The notes: a model not told the origin generated them from the sequence alone. DNA of 64,000 bases from Mesorhizobium sp. STM 4661 (GCF_000359125.1 NZ_CAAF010000082.1:248001-312000), one strand, 5' to 3'. Numbered from the stretch's first letter, positions 8,040-16,445 are shown. Program-made: numbers and translations.

Positions 8040-8414
8040 ATGTTTTATGCCATCCTTGCCTATCACGTGGAAGAAGCGATTGAGGCGTTGACGCCGGAAG
8101 AGGATGCGGCGCTGATGACCGATCTGCTCCAGATCAACGATCGGCTTTACCGGGAACGCACCCTCGGGCCGGCGGCACGGCTCAGGGCGACCCAGGACGC
8201 CTGCACCTTGCGCGGGCCGGGCGACGGACTGATCATCGACGGCCCCTTCGCCGAGACCAAGGAGCAATTGCTGGGACTCTATGTCGTCGACTGCGCCACG
8301 CGCGATGCCGCGATCGCGATCGCCCGCGACCTTCGCCGCGTCAATCCGACGGCCGTCTACGAGATCCGCCCGATTTCGCTGTACCTTCCTGGCGTGCCCT
8401 TATCGCAGGGATGA
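8040..8414 (+). CDS. YciI-like (DGPF domain) protein
   Basis: A 124-residue ferredoxin-fold protein of the YciI/DGPF group. It shows the characteristic IIDGPFAETKEQLLG segment, followed by the AIAIARDLRRVNP helix and the closing EIRPISLY strand. The biochemical role of the family is poorly defined; members often accompany ECF sigma factors, but none is visible here. The ATG at 8040 lies 86 bases after the aminotransferase stop. It ends four bases from the convergent SDR gene. Confidence 0.8.
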   Translation: MFYAILAYHVEEAIEALTPEEDAALMTDLLQINDRLYRERTLGPAARLRATQDACTLRGPGDGLIIDGPFAETKEQLLGLYVVDCATRDAAIAIARDLRRVNPTAVYEIRPISLYLPGVPLSQG

Positions 8415-8418
8415 GCAG

Positions 8419-9183
8419 CTAACCTCGCCCGACGAACGGCATCTTCGTTGCCATCACCGTCATGAACAGCACATTGGCGTCGAACGGCAGGCTGGCCATG
8501 TGGACCACGGCGTCGGCGACATGCTGAACGTCCATCACCGCTTCGGCGGCGATGGAGCCGTTGGCCTGCGGCACACCGACCGTCATCGCCTGCGCCATGT
8601 CGGTCAGCGCGTTGCCGATGTCGATCTGGCCGCAGGCGATATCATAGGGCCTGCCATCCAGCGCCAGCGTCTTGGTCAGCCCGGTAATGGCGTGTTTGGT
8701 CGCGGTATAGGGTACTGAGCCCGGCCGTGGCGCATAGGCCGACACCGAGCCGTTGTTGATGATGCGGCCGCCCATCGGCTGCTGCTTGCGCATGGCGCCG
8801 AAGGCGGCGCGGGCGCACAGGAACGAGCCGGTGAGATTGACCCCGACAATGTCGTTCCACACTTCGACCGGAATCTCGTCGATCGGTGTCGACTTGTAGC
8901 TCATGCCGGCATTGTTGAAGAGCAGATCGACGCGACCGAAGGCGGCCGCCACGGTCTCGAACAGATCGTCGACTTGGTCGGCCTTGCTGATATCGCAGGC
9001 GACCGCCAACGCCTTGGCCTGCGTCGGCCCGGCCTCGGCGATCGCCTCGTCCAGCACCTTCTTGCGGCGCCCGCAGAACACCGTGTTCCAGCCGGCCCTG
9101 AGCAGCGCCGTGGCGACGCTTTTGCCGATACCCGTGCCGGCGCCGGTGACGATGGCGGTTCTGTAATCTGTCTTGGCTGTCAT
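8419..9183 (-). CDS. Short-chain dehydrogenase/reductase
   Basis: A 254-residue classical SDR. It has the cofactor-binding TGAGTGIG motif near residue 14, NNAG around residue 92, the catalytic serine in NGSVS and the YTATK catalytic Tyr/Lys pair. It is probably a cytoplasmic NAD(P)-dependent oxidoreductase related to 3-oxoacyl-ACP reductases; the substrate is unknown. Transcribed alone on the minus strand, convergent with the YciI-like gene. Confidence 0.87.
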   Translation of the reverse strand: MTAKTDYRTAIVTGAGTGIGKSVATALLRAGWNTVFCGRRKKVLDEAIAEAGPTQAKALAVACDISKADQVDDLFETVAAAFGRVDLLFNNAGMSYKSTPIDEIPVEVWNDIVGVNLTGSFLCARAAFGAMRKQQPMGGRIINNGSVSAYAPRPGSVPYTATKHAITGLTKTLALDGRPYDIACGQIDIGNALTDMAQAMTVGVPQANGSIAAEAVMDVQHVADAVVHMASLPFDANVLFMTVMATKMPFVGRG

Positions 9184-9287
9184 CGCCGTCCTCCCGGGTC
9201 ATGGCTGGAAGGCCATCGCAAATGACGGCGCCGATGGCAAGCGGAAGCTGCCAGTGGCAAGCCGAAGCTAGGCGAGGCATGCCCGAC

Positions 9288-9314
9288 AAAAAGGGCGGCC
9301 ATTGGCGGCCGCCC
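9288..9314 (-). terminator. Intrinsic terminator of the DUF533 gene
   Basis: On the minus strand an 8-bp perfect stem (gggcggcc 9293-9300 with ggccgccc 9307-9314, 6-base loop) is followed by TTTTT. It lies about 140 bases after the stop codon of the DUF533 gene and upstream of the SDR gene. Confidence 0.8.
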
Positions 9315-9374
9315 TGATCTGAACCGGGCTTGGGAGGAGGAAAGCCGATCCGACTGTCTAAAATCATGCGCTTG

Positions 9375-9413
9375 CCGGGTTAACGAGACGTTACCCGGGT
9401 TAACGAGACGTTA
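9375..9413. repeat. Two tandem copies of a 19-base unit
   Basis: The unit ccgggttaacgagacgtta occurs at 9375-9393 and again at 9395-9413 without mismatch (period 20). Each copy contains TTAA-N7-TTA, which recalls the alphaproteobacterial CtrA consensus TTAA-N7-TTAAC but lacks one base of the right half. It lies between the DUF533 gene end and its terminator. Confidence 0.6.
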
Positions 9414-9452
9414 GCGCGAAACGTCACCGATCGGCTCCCCCGCGACTCCAGC

Positions 9453-10223
9453 CTACCAGCGCGAATTGGGGGCGGTCTTGCTGGTCGCCTTTGCTGTCTT
9501 GCCGGCCGCCTTGTCCGATGCCGGCACCTTTGCTGCCGACACCGTCGCCTCGACATGATCGACCAGCGCGTCCGGCAGGCCGAGGCGGCCGGCGAGCAGA
9601 TCGAGATAGCCGCGTTCGGCACGCGTGTCGGCATCGATGGTGAGGCGCGACGCGGTGTAGAGTTCGAGCTTCTGCGCGTCGGTCTGGGCGCCGGCGACCA
9701 GCGTGTCCAGATCCAATGGCGTTTCCAGCTCCGACATCAGGAATTTCTCCGCGTCGGGGCCGATGCCCGCGAGACTGAGCTTGCCGGCGATCTTTTGCCG
9801 CTCGCCGTCATCGATATGGCCGTCGGCCTTCGCCACCGAAATCATCGCCCGCACCAGCGTCAGCGTGAATGCGTCCTCACCCTGCGGCGCCTGCGAGGGA
9901 TGGAAGGCGGTGTCGGCCGGTGGCGGCAGCAATTCCGGCTCGCCGGCGGCGGGCGTTTCCGCGGGCGCATTGCCGTTCTTGTAATTCTGGTAGGCCTTGT
10001 AGGCGAGGCCACCGATCGCGGCCAGGCCGCCGAGCTTGACCGCGGCACCGGTGACCTGACGTCCCGCGCCGGTTCCGAGCAGCACCGCGGCCAGAGCACC
10101 CGCGGCCAGCGGATTGTCCTTGGCCATCTGCACCGCCTGACCCGCCTTGTCGCGGACGGTCGACCCTGTTCCGGGAATTTGCGAGCCGAGCAGATCATCG
10201 AGAAGCTTCTTGGGATCGAGCAT
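9453..10223 (-). CDS. DUF533 (TerB-like) protein
   Basis: A 256-residue protein. The N-terminal part (MLDPKKLLDDLLG) is followed by a Gly/Ala-rich hydrophobic stretch (about residues 40-75, possible membrane-associated helix), a linker, and a C-terminal all-helical TerB-like domain with the acidic motif VAKADGHIDDGE (metal-binding in the fold). DUF533 proteins are common in proteobacteria, and their function is not established. ATG 10223 is chosen; the longer frame adds an unsupported N-terminus. It has its own terminator at 9288-9314. Confidence 0.8.
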   Translation of the reverse strand: MLDPKKLLDDLLGSQIPGTGSTVRDKAGQAVQMAKDNPLAAGALAAVLLGTGAGRQVTGAAVKLGGLAAIGGLAYKAYQNYKNGNAPAETPAAGEPELLPPPADTAFHPSQAPQGEDAFTLTLVRAMISVAKADGHIDDGERQKIAGKLSLAGIGPDAEKFLMSELETPLDLDTLVAGAQTDAQKLELYTASRLTIDADTRAERGYLDLLAGRLGLPDALVDHVEATVSAAKVPASDKAAGKTAKATSKTAPNSRW

Positions 10224-10361
10224 CAATGCCTCCAGAATTGGCCCGGCCGAACATGCACGGGCAGGTTGCGGACGTCGAAGAGGTAGGCCCCGCATAGCGA
10301 CATTACAATGACGTTCGGGCGCTTTACCAGCGACGGCGGAAGCAAGGTGGTGTCAGGATTT

Positions 10362-10422
10362 ACCTTTGTCCTAACGCATCGGCTCGAAAATTTTTGGAAA
10401 GCACGATGCGTAGTTCAAAGGT
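10362..10422. repeat. Dispersed intergenic palindrome
   Basis: Two nested inverted repeats: acctttg (10362-10368) with caaaggt (10416-10422) and acgcatcg (10374-10381) with cgatgcgt (10404-10411). The gcacgatgcgta core is familiar from dispersed palindromes in rhizobial genomes. It lies between the end of trhO and the start of the DUF533 gene. Confidence 0.6.
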
Positions 10423-10465
10423 GTTAGTGCGTACTTTGTGCGTCCACTTGGCTCACAAGGTAGCT

Positions 10466-11395
10466 CTAACATCCGATATGGCTACGATCGCCTCGCGCTT
10501 CCGCAAGCTCAACCTGGCGCTGGCGCTCGGCGTAGCGGGTGCGATCCTCGTCGGAACGGGCATCGAAACAATGCGGGCATGATATGCCGGCGACATAGTG
10601 CGGCGACAACAGGTCATGCCCGGTCAGCGGATGCCGGCAGGCACGGCAGAGTTCGGCCTCGCCCTCGTTGAGGCCGTGCGACACCGAGACACGCTCGTCA
10701 AAGACGAAGCATTCGCCTTGCCACAGGCTTTGTTCGGCCGGCATCTCTTCGAGATATCTGAGGATGCCGCCCTTGAGATGGAACACATTCTCGAAGCCGA
10801 GCGACTTCACATAGGCCGTCGCCTTCTCGCAGCGTATGCCGCCGGTGCAGAACATGGCGATCTTGCGACCGTCGAGTTCGGCCCGATGCCGCTCGACCCA
10901 GGCCGGGAATTCACGAAAGCTGCTCGTTGCCGGATCGACCGCGCCCTTGAAGCTGCCGATCGACACCTCATAAGCGTTGCGCGTGTCGATGACGATCGTG
11001 TCCGCATCCGAGATCAGCGCATTCCAGTCGGCCGGCGCGACATAGGTGCCGGCGCTTGTCGCCGGATCGATATCCCTAACGCCCATGGTGACGATCTCGC
11101 GCTTCAGCCGCACCTTCATGCGGTGGAACGGCATCGCCGCGGCGCTGCTGTACTTCACCTCGAGACCGGCAAGACCGTCGATCGCTTCCAGATGGTCGAT
11201 GAGCGCGGCGATGTCAGCCTCGCTGCCGGCGACGGTACCGTTGATGCCCTCATGCGCCAGAAGCAGCGTGCCCTTGATGCCGCGCCCGCAGCAGAACGCG
11301 GCGAGCGGCTCGCGTAAGGCTTCAAAAGCATCGAGCCTGGCGAAGCGGTAGAGCGCGGCGACGCGGACAGGTTGATCGTGGGTGGAAATTGTCAT
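10466..11395 (-). CDS. trhO: tRNA uridine(34) hydroxylase TrhO (YceA-type rhodanese)
   Basis: Catalyses oxygen-dependent hydroxylation of U34 in tRNA anticodons. This 309-residue protein has the TrhO architecture: an N-terminal ferredoxin-like UPF0176 domain (LLLAHEGINGTVAG), a rhodanese domain (IDTRNAYEVSIGSFKGA) with the active-site cysteine in FCTGGIRCEKA, and a C-terminal Cys-rich segment (LCRACRHPL and GISCPHCF) probably binding a metal. ATG 11395 is chosen as it starts just before the conserved core; the upstream frame is unsupported. Monocistronic. Confidence 0.9.
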   Translation of the reverse strand: MTISTHDQPVRVAALYRFARLDAFEALREPLAAFCCGRGIKGTLLLAHEGINGTVAGSEADIAALIDHLEAIDGLAGLEVKYSSAAAMPFHRMKVRLKREIVTMGVRDIDPATSAGTYVAPADWNALISDADTIVIDTRNAYEVSIGSFKGAVDPATSSFREFPAWVERHRAELDGRKIAMFCTGGIRCEKATAYVKSLGFENVFHLKGGILRYLEEMPAEQSLWQGECFVFDERVSVSHGLNEGEAELCRACRHPLTGHDLLSPHYVAGISCPHCFDARSDEDRTRYAERQRQVELAEARGDRSHIGC

Positions 11396-11566
11396 CGCCA
11401 AGCCACTAAACTCTGCTGAAAGCCATTTCAAGGCAGCGCAGACGAAGCACGGGCGTTGGGAGCTAGGCTGCCGGCATGCGTGACATCGCGACACGCCTGC
11501 CTTCGTGGACTTGGAATCTGCCTTCTGCTAATCGGTTGAAGTCATCGATACCGGAGAGACAAACGA

Positions 11567-12205
11567 ATGTCAGCCAAGACCGAGAAGCTCCTGTCGCTCC
11601 TCAATGGCCAGCCGGTCATTCCGGTGCTGAAGATCGCCAATGTCGCTGACGCCGTACCCCTGGCCCGCGCGCTGACGCGTGGCGGCCTGCCGGCGATCGA
11701 GATCACGCTCAGGACCGCCGATGCGCTGGAGGCGATCCGGCGCGTGGCTGGCGAAGTCGAGGGCGCCATCGTCGGCGCCGGCACCATTCTGGACGCCCGC
11801 CAGTTCGACGAGGCGGCGGCAGCCGGCTCGAAGTTCATCGTCAGCCCCGGCATCACAAACGAGCTTCTGGCGGCCGCGAAAGACAGCCCGGTTCCGTTGC
11901 TGCCAGGCGCCATCACGCCCGGCGAGATCATGGCCGCCCGCGAGGCCGGCTTGCGTTTCCTGAAGTTCTTCCCGGCCGAGCAGTCGGGTGGCATCGCCTC
12001 GCTCAAGGCATTCGCCTCACCGCTCGCCGATGTGAAATTCTGCCCGACCGGCGGCATCACCGGCAAGAACGCCGCCGACTATCTCAGCCTGCCCAATGTC
12101 ATCTGCGTCGGCGGCTCCTGGGTGGCGCCGGACGACATGGTCAAGGCCGGCAGATGGGACGAGATCGAGGCCCTGGCACGCGCGGCGGGCCAGCTCGGGC
12201 GATAA
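11567..12205 (+). CDS. eda: 2-dehydro-3-deoxyphosphogluconate aldolase
   Basis: A class I KDPG aldolase of the Entner-Doudoroff pathway, cleaving KDPG to pyruvate and glyceraldehyde 3-phosphate. The 212-residue protein has PVIPVLKI, the glycine-rich VGAGTIL, and FLKFFPAEQSGG with the Schiff-base lysine, then CPTGGI and CVGGSW phosphate-binding motifs. It stands alone, without edd or zwf adjacent. The ATG at 11567 is preceded by GGAGAGAC. Confidence 0.92.
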   Translation: MSAKTEKLLSLLNGQPVIPVLKIANVADAVPLARALTRGGLPAIEITLRTADALEAIRRVAGEVEGAIVGAGTILDARQFDEAAAAGSKFIVSPGITNELLAAAKDSPVPLLPGAITPGEIMAAREAGLRFLKFFPAEQSGGIASLKAFASPLADVKFCPTGGITGKNAADYLSLPNVICVGGSWVAPDDMVKAGRWDEIEALARAAGQLGR

Positions 12206-12215
12206 CGTCAAAATG

Positions 12216-12250
12216 AAAAAAAGGCCCGATCGGCATTCGCGGATCGGGCC
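12216..12250 (-). terminator. Intrinsic terminator for the small minus-strand gene
   Basis: On the minus strand a 9-bp stem (ggcccgatc 12223-12231 with gatcgggcc 12242-12250) is followed by seven T. It lies 22 bases after the TGA at 12273 and shows that a minus-strand transcript really ends here. No T-run follows in the eda direction. Confidence 0.8.
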
Positions 12251-12272
12251 AGTCTGCTCTTGTGCCGCGGGA

Positions 12273-12464
12273 TCAGCCGCAGACCTTGACCTTTTCGACG
12301 ACCTTGTGGTGATGCCGCCAATGCGTGACCACCTTGGTCCTGCAATGGTTTTTCATATGCATGTGGTCGTTGGTTTTGACGATCACCGTTGCAGCCTGCG
12401 TTGGAGCGATGGCGGCCGAAGCCGCCGCCTATGCGAGAACCGACGCCAGTAGAATGGTCTTCAT
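12273..12464 (-). pseudogene. Small secreted His/Lys-rich protein gene with in-frame TAG
   Basis: Reading from the ATG at 12464, the first eleven codons give MKTILLASVLA, the start of a signal peptide. Codon 12 is TAG, and the same frame then continues for 51 more codons to a TGA at 12273: an Ala-rich rest of the signal peptide ending at TQA, and a short mature part rich in His, Lys and Val with two cysteines (HMHMKNHCRT and VEKVKVCG). A terminator follows. So the gene structure is intact apart from the stop, which makes a recent nonsense mutation, an assembly error or TAG readthrough the options. I do not recognise the family. Confidence 0.65.
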
Positions 12465-12593
12465 GGATATCCCCAGGTTGGAACGTACCCATTCTAATTT
12501 AACCCGGAAACGGCTCGGCTGTTCCGGCTTCACGAGAAGTTTAGGAAACCGTTATCTTGCAGGCCGGAACCGGCGTCGGCGTTGACCGCCGGC

Positions 12594-12645
12594 TGGTTCC
12601 CGATCACGGACTCGAATCACGATTCACGCCTTCAAAGGGTGCTGT
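12594..12645 (-). other. Possible tRNA 3'-half relic
   Basis: On the minus strand this segment has an anticodon-arm-like part (CACCC, loop TTTGAAG, GCGTG; one mismatch), then CGTGA TTCGAGT CCGTG as a T-arm with wobble and mismatch pairs, and ends in ATCGGGA-A-CCA. A 5' half with a matching TCCCGAT acceptor strand is absent. It looks like a degenerate tRNA fragment, but the arms are imperfect. Confidence 0.25.
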
Positions 12646-12670
12646 CCTGCCCACACAGGGGCTGTTTAAC

Positions 12671-12704
12671 AGCAAAAGCCGCGCAGGTGGCCCGGCGCGG
12701 CTTT
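12671..12704 (-). terminator. Intrinsic terminator of the DUF882 gene
   Basis: A 10-bp perfect stem (aaagccgcgc 12675-12684 with gcgcggcttt 12695-12704) ends in TTTT on the minus strand, 22 bases after the DUF882 gene stop codon at 12726. Confidence 0.8.
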
Positions 12705-12725
12705 GTATGTGGCTTGGTCGATCCG

Positions 12726-14564
12726 CTATTTGGTCTGGAAGCGGGCGACCGACAGGAATTTGACGGCGTTGCCGGTGAACCGGTTGGCGTCGGCCATCTG
12801 GTCGTCCGACTGGAAGCCTGCGGTATAGACCTCGCTCGGCGGCGTGTGCACGATATTATAGGCATAGCGCGGCGCCGTCGTTGCGCTGGAAACGGTGGCG
12901 ACCTGCTCGCCGCTGTTCAGCGCCCAGCGCGCGGCCTGCGGCTCGGCGGCAACCACCAGGGCCTTGGGACCGGGCTTCAGATCGCGGGCCGTTGCCCGGG
13001 CTTCCTTGCGGGTGGTCTTCACACCCGCGCCGATCGCCGCTGCCGGATCGGAGCCGGCCGGGCGGGCAACGACAGCCTCACGCGGCGATGCCGCGTCGGC
13101 GCTTGCCGCATCGCTGAAGACCGGAGCCGGTTCGGAGAGCGAAGCGACCTGGTAGCCGTCGGTGGCGCTGACCTTTTCGAGAACCGCCTTGACCGCGTCG
13201 GGTTGCGTGGTGTCGGGGCGCGCCGTCGGCAACACCGGGAACGCATCGGTAGCGGTCTTGCTATGCCCGGCCGTGTCGGCCAGCGCCATAAGCACGTCCT
13301 TGTCCTGCGGCGCCAGGTCGTCCCCTGCAAGGTCGACCGGCAGCGAATGATCGGGACGCCAGGTCGGCAGCGGTATGTTGTTGGCCGCAACCTGAGCCGG
13401 ATCGACGGCGGCGGACGGGTCCGCCATGCCGAACGGCACACTTGCCGGCGCTTGCGCGGTCGCCACCGTCTGCTCGGTGGTGGCGGTGGCATCGGCCATG
13501 CCGAAGGGAACGTCCTCGGGCGGCTGGGCGCCGACATCGGCCTTCGGACGCGGGGCGAAATCAGGCAACGGGACACTGCGCGCCGGCAGCGCCGCGATGA
13601 TCGTCTCCGGCGTGTCCTTCTCCGGTTCCGGAGCTTGCTCAGGCGCATCGGCGATTTGCGGAATCTCGGCGCGCTTCGCATCCTTGGGCGACACGATGGC
13701 AATGCCCGGAAGGTTGTCGCTCTTGGAGGCCGCCGCCGGCTTCGCGTTCGCCAGCTTCACGCTCTTCGACTTCGGCGCGGGAGCGGCTGACGCAACATCG
13801 GCGCTGTCATCAGCCTCGTCGTCACCACCGCCGAAGAAAGCGGCAAGCAAGCCACCGGACCTTTTGGACCCGCCACCAGCGCTGGCCAACTCGATACCGG
13901 GAGATCCGGACCCCTTGCGCGCCTTATAGGCGGCAAGCGCCTGTCCAAAGCCGGGCAGCGGCTTGCCGTCGCTCGGCACATGCAGCGTCTTGCCATTGGG
14001 GAATACGCGCGCCAGTTCCTGGCGGCTGATGCCGGGCCAGTGGCGCACATTGCCGACGTCCATGTGGACGAAGGGCGAGCCTGACGACGGGTAGTAGCCG
14101 ACGCCGCCACCCTGCATCTTGAGGCCGATGTCGCGCAGTTTCTTCAGCGGCACGCCGGGAATGTAGAAGTCCATGGCCCTGCCAAGCATATGCTGGCTTT
14201 TCTCGGCGACGCCCCTGCTGCGGCTGCGCAGCATCGAATTCGTGGCCGGCGAACGGTAACCGCAGACGACCTGGATATAGTCGGTGGCGCCGCTTTGCCG
14301 ATAGGCCTCCCAGACCAGATCCAGCAGGCGCGGATCCATCTTGGTCGGCTCGTTGCGGCGCCAGTCGCGCAGGATGATGTTGATCTTCCTCAGGCCGGCC
14401 TGGTCGTAGCGGCCATTGCGCTTGTAGACGATCTCCGCCTTCTCGCGCGTATGGAGTTGGTACAGCTTGAGCGAGCGCGTATCCGCGCTGGCGCCTGTCG
14501 CTGCCGCCGCAAGGAAACCAAGGGCAAGAATCACCGCTGCCAGCCATCTCGGCCAGACGCTCAT
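12726..14564 (-). CDS. DUF882 family murein peptidase (M15-like) with long disordered tail
   Basis: A 612-residue exported protein. The N-terminal hydrophobic segment (LAAVILALGFLAAAATGASA) is a signal peptide. Residues about 35-210 form the DUF882/peptidase M15-type domain, with zinc-ligand motifs SQHMLGRAMDFY and PFVHMDVGNVRHW, which points to a periplasmic peptidoglycan endopeptidase of the YcbK/MepK type. The following roughly 390 residues are Pro/Ala-rich, of low complexity, with repeated elements such as VPFGMAD (twice) and LPTWRPD/LPTARPD. ATG 14564 is chosen because the signal peptide starts there. Its terminator is at 12671-12704. Confidence 0.85.
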   Translation of the reverse strand: MSVWPRWLAAVILALGFLAAAATGASADTRSLKLYQLHTREKAEIVYKRNGRYDQAGLRKINIILRDWRRNEPTKMDPRLLDLVWEAYRQSGATDYIQVVCGYRSPATNSMLRSRSRGVAEKSQHMLGRAMDFYIPGVPLKKLRDIGLKMQGGGVGYYPSSGSPFVHMDVGNVRHWPGISRQELARVFPNGKTLHVPSDGKPLPGFGQALAAYKARKGSGSPGIELASAGGGSKRSGGLLAAFFGGGDDEADDSADVASAAPAPKSKSVKLANAKPAAASKSDNLPGIAIVSPKDAKRAEIPQIADAPEQAPEPEKDTPETIIAALPARSVPLPDFAPRPKADVGAQPPEDVPFGMADATATTEQTVATAQAPASVPFGMADPSAAVDPAQVAANNIPLPTWRPDHSLPVDLAGDDLAPQDKDVLMALADTAGHSKTATDAFPVLPTARPDTTQPDAVKAVLEKVSATDGYQVASLSEPAPVFSDAASADAASPREAVVARPAGSDPAAAIGAGVKTTRKEARATARDLKPGPKALVVAAEPQAARWALNSGEQVATVSSATTAPRYAYNIVHTPPSEVYTAGFQSDDQMADANRFTGNAVKFLSVARFQTK

Positions 14565-14900
14565 GTGATAGTGCCGCCCGTTTGTGTGTCGTTCGACTTT
14601 GTTCAAATCAAAAGGCCTTGCAGGCTGCCGTTTGTCCCCGGATTTGCCCAAACGGATGTGTTGTTGTCACATCCGAATATCGATCCTAATGGTTAATCAT
14701 CACTTATTGAAGCCGAAATGCGGTAACACCGTGGCGATATCCCGTCAAAATTATTGCGCAAGGTTTCTTGGTAAACTGCTGGTTTAGATCATGTTTCGGC
14801 CTTCGCTCGAAACACAATCTGTTACGAGTTGCCTCAATCCGTGAACGTCGCTGCCGACATGCAACTCCGGCAGCTATCAAGGGCGGATTCGTTGGCGGCG
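14565..14900. other. Gene-free interval
   Basis: 336 bases between the DUF882 gene start and the end of the response regulator gene, both on the minus strand. It is AT-richer than its surroundings around 14680-14820. It should hold the DUF882 promoter near 14570-14700 and the 3' end of the upstream transcript. I see no supported small gene and no strong hairpin terminator. Confidence 0.5.
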
Positions 14901-16445
14901 TCAGGAGGCGAGCCGGTCGACTCGGCCCGTTTCGGGGTCGATGCCGTATTCCTTGAGCTTCCTGTAGAGCGTGGAACGGCCGATGCCCAGGCGGCGGGCG
15001 ACCTCGCTCATCTGGCCGTTATAATGGTCGATGGCGAGCTTGATCATTTCAAGTTCGACATCGGCCAGAGCGCGCACATTGCCGCGTTCGTCGAGCGCCC
15101 GCAGCGTGCCGAAACGCGGTTGCAACCTCGCCGGCGCATCAGGCTCGGCCACGGCGATGCCCTCATCGGCCGCCGGCCACTCGCCACGTGATTCGATGGC
15201 CAGGTCAGGCGATGCGGAAGGCGGCAATGCGCCATAGGCATCGAGATTGACGGTGCCATCGACCTGCGCCCGGATCTGCGGAAATTCCTCCACCGTCAGC
15301 ACGTCGCCTTCGCAAAGCACCGAGGCCCGGAAGACGGCATTTTCGAGCTGCCTGATATTTCCCGGCCAGTCATAGGCCCGCAGCATGGCGAGTGCCGCGG
15401 CCGAGATGCCGTTGAGACGACGGCGCGGATCGGCGGGCGCGACCTTTTCCATGAAGTGGTCGACAAGGTACGGGATGTCGTCGCGCCGATCGCGCAGCGG
15501 CGGCACGAAGATTGGATAGACGTTCAGCCGGTAGAACAGGTCCTCGCGGAACTTGCCGTCCTTGACCTGCTGCAGAAGATTGCGGTGCGTCGCCGAGATC
15601 AGCCTGATGTCGACCCTGACGGTCGAACGCCCGCCAACCGGGTCGACCTCGCCGTCCTGCACGGCGCGCAGAAGCTTGACCTGGACGTCGAGCGGCAGGT
15701 CGCCGATCTCGTCGAGGAAAAGCGTGCCCGAATGCGCCTCGACGAACTTGCCGGTGTGTTTTTCGGTGGCGCCGGTGAACGAACCCTTCTCGTGGCCGAA
15801 CAGGATCGATTCGACCAGATTGTCGGGAATGGCGCCGCAATTGACGGTGACGAAGGGTTTCGAGCGGCGGTCGCTGCTGCCCTGGATGGCGCGCGCCACC
15901 AATTCCTTGCCGACGCCCGATTCGCCTTCGATGAGGATCGGGATGTTCGACGCGGCCGCCTTCTGGCCGAGGCGGATCACCCGGTCCATCGCCGGGCTGT
16001 GCGTGATCAGGTCCTTGAAGGTCAGATGATCGCCGCGCCGCCGCGACGTGCGCTTCACCTCGCCCTCGACCGCCTCGACCTTGAGCGCATTGCCGATCGA
16101 TGCCTGCAGCCTGTCGGGTGAGGCGGGCTTGACGACGAAATCGAAGGCGCCGTGGCGCATCGCCGAAACGACGGTCTCGATACCGCCCTGGGCGGTCTGC
16201 ACGATGACCGGAACCTGGATGCCGCGCTCGCGCATCGCCTTCAGCACGCCGATGCCGTCGAGGCCCGGCATAATGAGGTCGAGGATGACTACCGAGACGT
16301 CGCGCGCATTAGGCCCGTCGAGCACGTCGAGACCGGCCTCGCCACTGTCCGTGACAACAGCGGTGTGGCCGAATTTCGTCACCGCCGCCTCGAGCAGCCT
16401 GCGCTGCACGGGGTCGTCATCGACTATGAGTATGGAACCTGTCAT
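14901..16445 (-). CDS. Sigma-54-dependent (NtrC-type) response regulator
   Basis: A 514-residue activator of RNA polymerase with sigma-54. Domains in order: a receiver domain (about 1-120) with phosphoacceptor Asp56 in ILDLIMP and Lys106; an AAA+ central domain with Walker A GESGVGK (174-180), the sigma-54 contact loop GSFTGA (221-226; the usual form is GAFTGA), and Walker B LFLDEIGD; and a C-terminal Fis-type helix-turn-helix (MSEVARRLGIGRSTLYRKLKEYG). No histidine kinase gene lies next to it, so it is an orphan regulator; target genes are unknown. Confidence 0.92.
   Translation of the reverse strand: MTGSILIVDDDPVQRRLLEAAVTKFGHTAVVTDSGEAGLDVLDGPNARDVSVVILDLIMPGLDGIGVLKAMRERGIQVPVIVQTAQGGIETVVSAMRHGAFDFVVKPASPDRLQASIGNALKVEAVEGEVKRTSRRRGDHLTFKDLITHSPAMDRVIRLGQKAAASNIPILIEGESGVGKELVARAIQGSSDRRSKPFVTVNCGAIPDNLVESILFGHEKGSFTGATEKHTGKFVEAHSGTLFLDEIGDLPLDVQVKLLRAVQDGEVDPVGGRSTVRVDIRLISATHRNLLQQVKDGKFREDLFYRLNVYPIFVPPLRDRRDDIPYLVDHFMEKVAPADPRRRLNGISAAALAMLRAYDWPGNIRQLENAVFRASVLCEGDVLTVEEFPQIRAQVDGTVNLDAYGALPPSASPDLAIESRGEWPAADEGIAVAEPDAPARLQPRFGTLRALDERGNVRALADVELEMIKLAIDHYNGQMSEVARRLGIGRSTLYRKLKEYGIDPETGRVDRLAS

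Noticed and set aside
10394..10582. 62-codon plus-strand frame with a hydrophobic C-terminal part
   Set aside because: It overlaps the 3' end of trhO on the other strand and begins in a dispersed palindrome. The trhO C-terminus looks genuine.
12208..12492. 94-codon minus-strand frame over the small secreted gene
   Set aside because: Different reading frame without signal peptide or family; it also reads through the terminator. The interrupted frame 12464-12273 makes better sense.
12594..12645. Functional tRNA
   Set aside because: The acceptor 5' strand and D-arm are missing and the arms contain mismatches.
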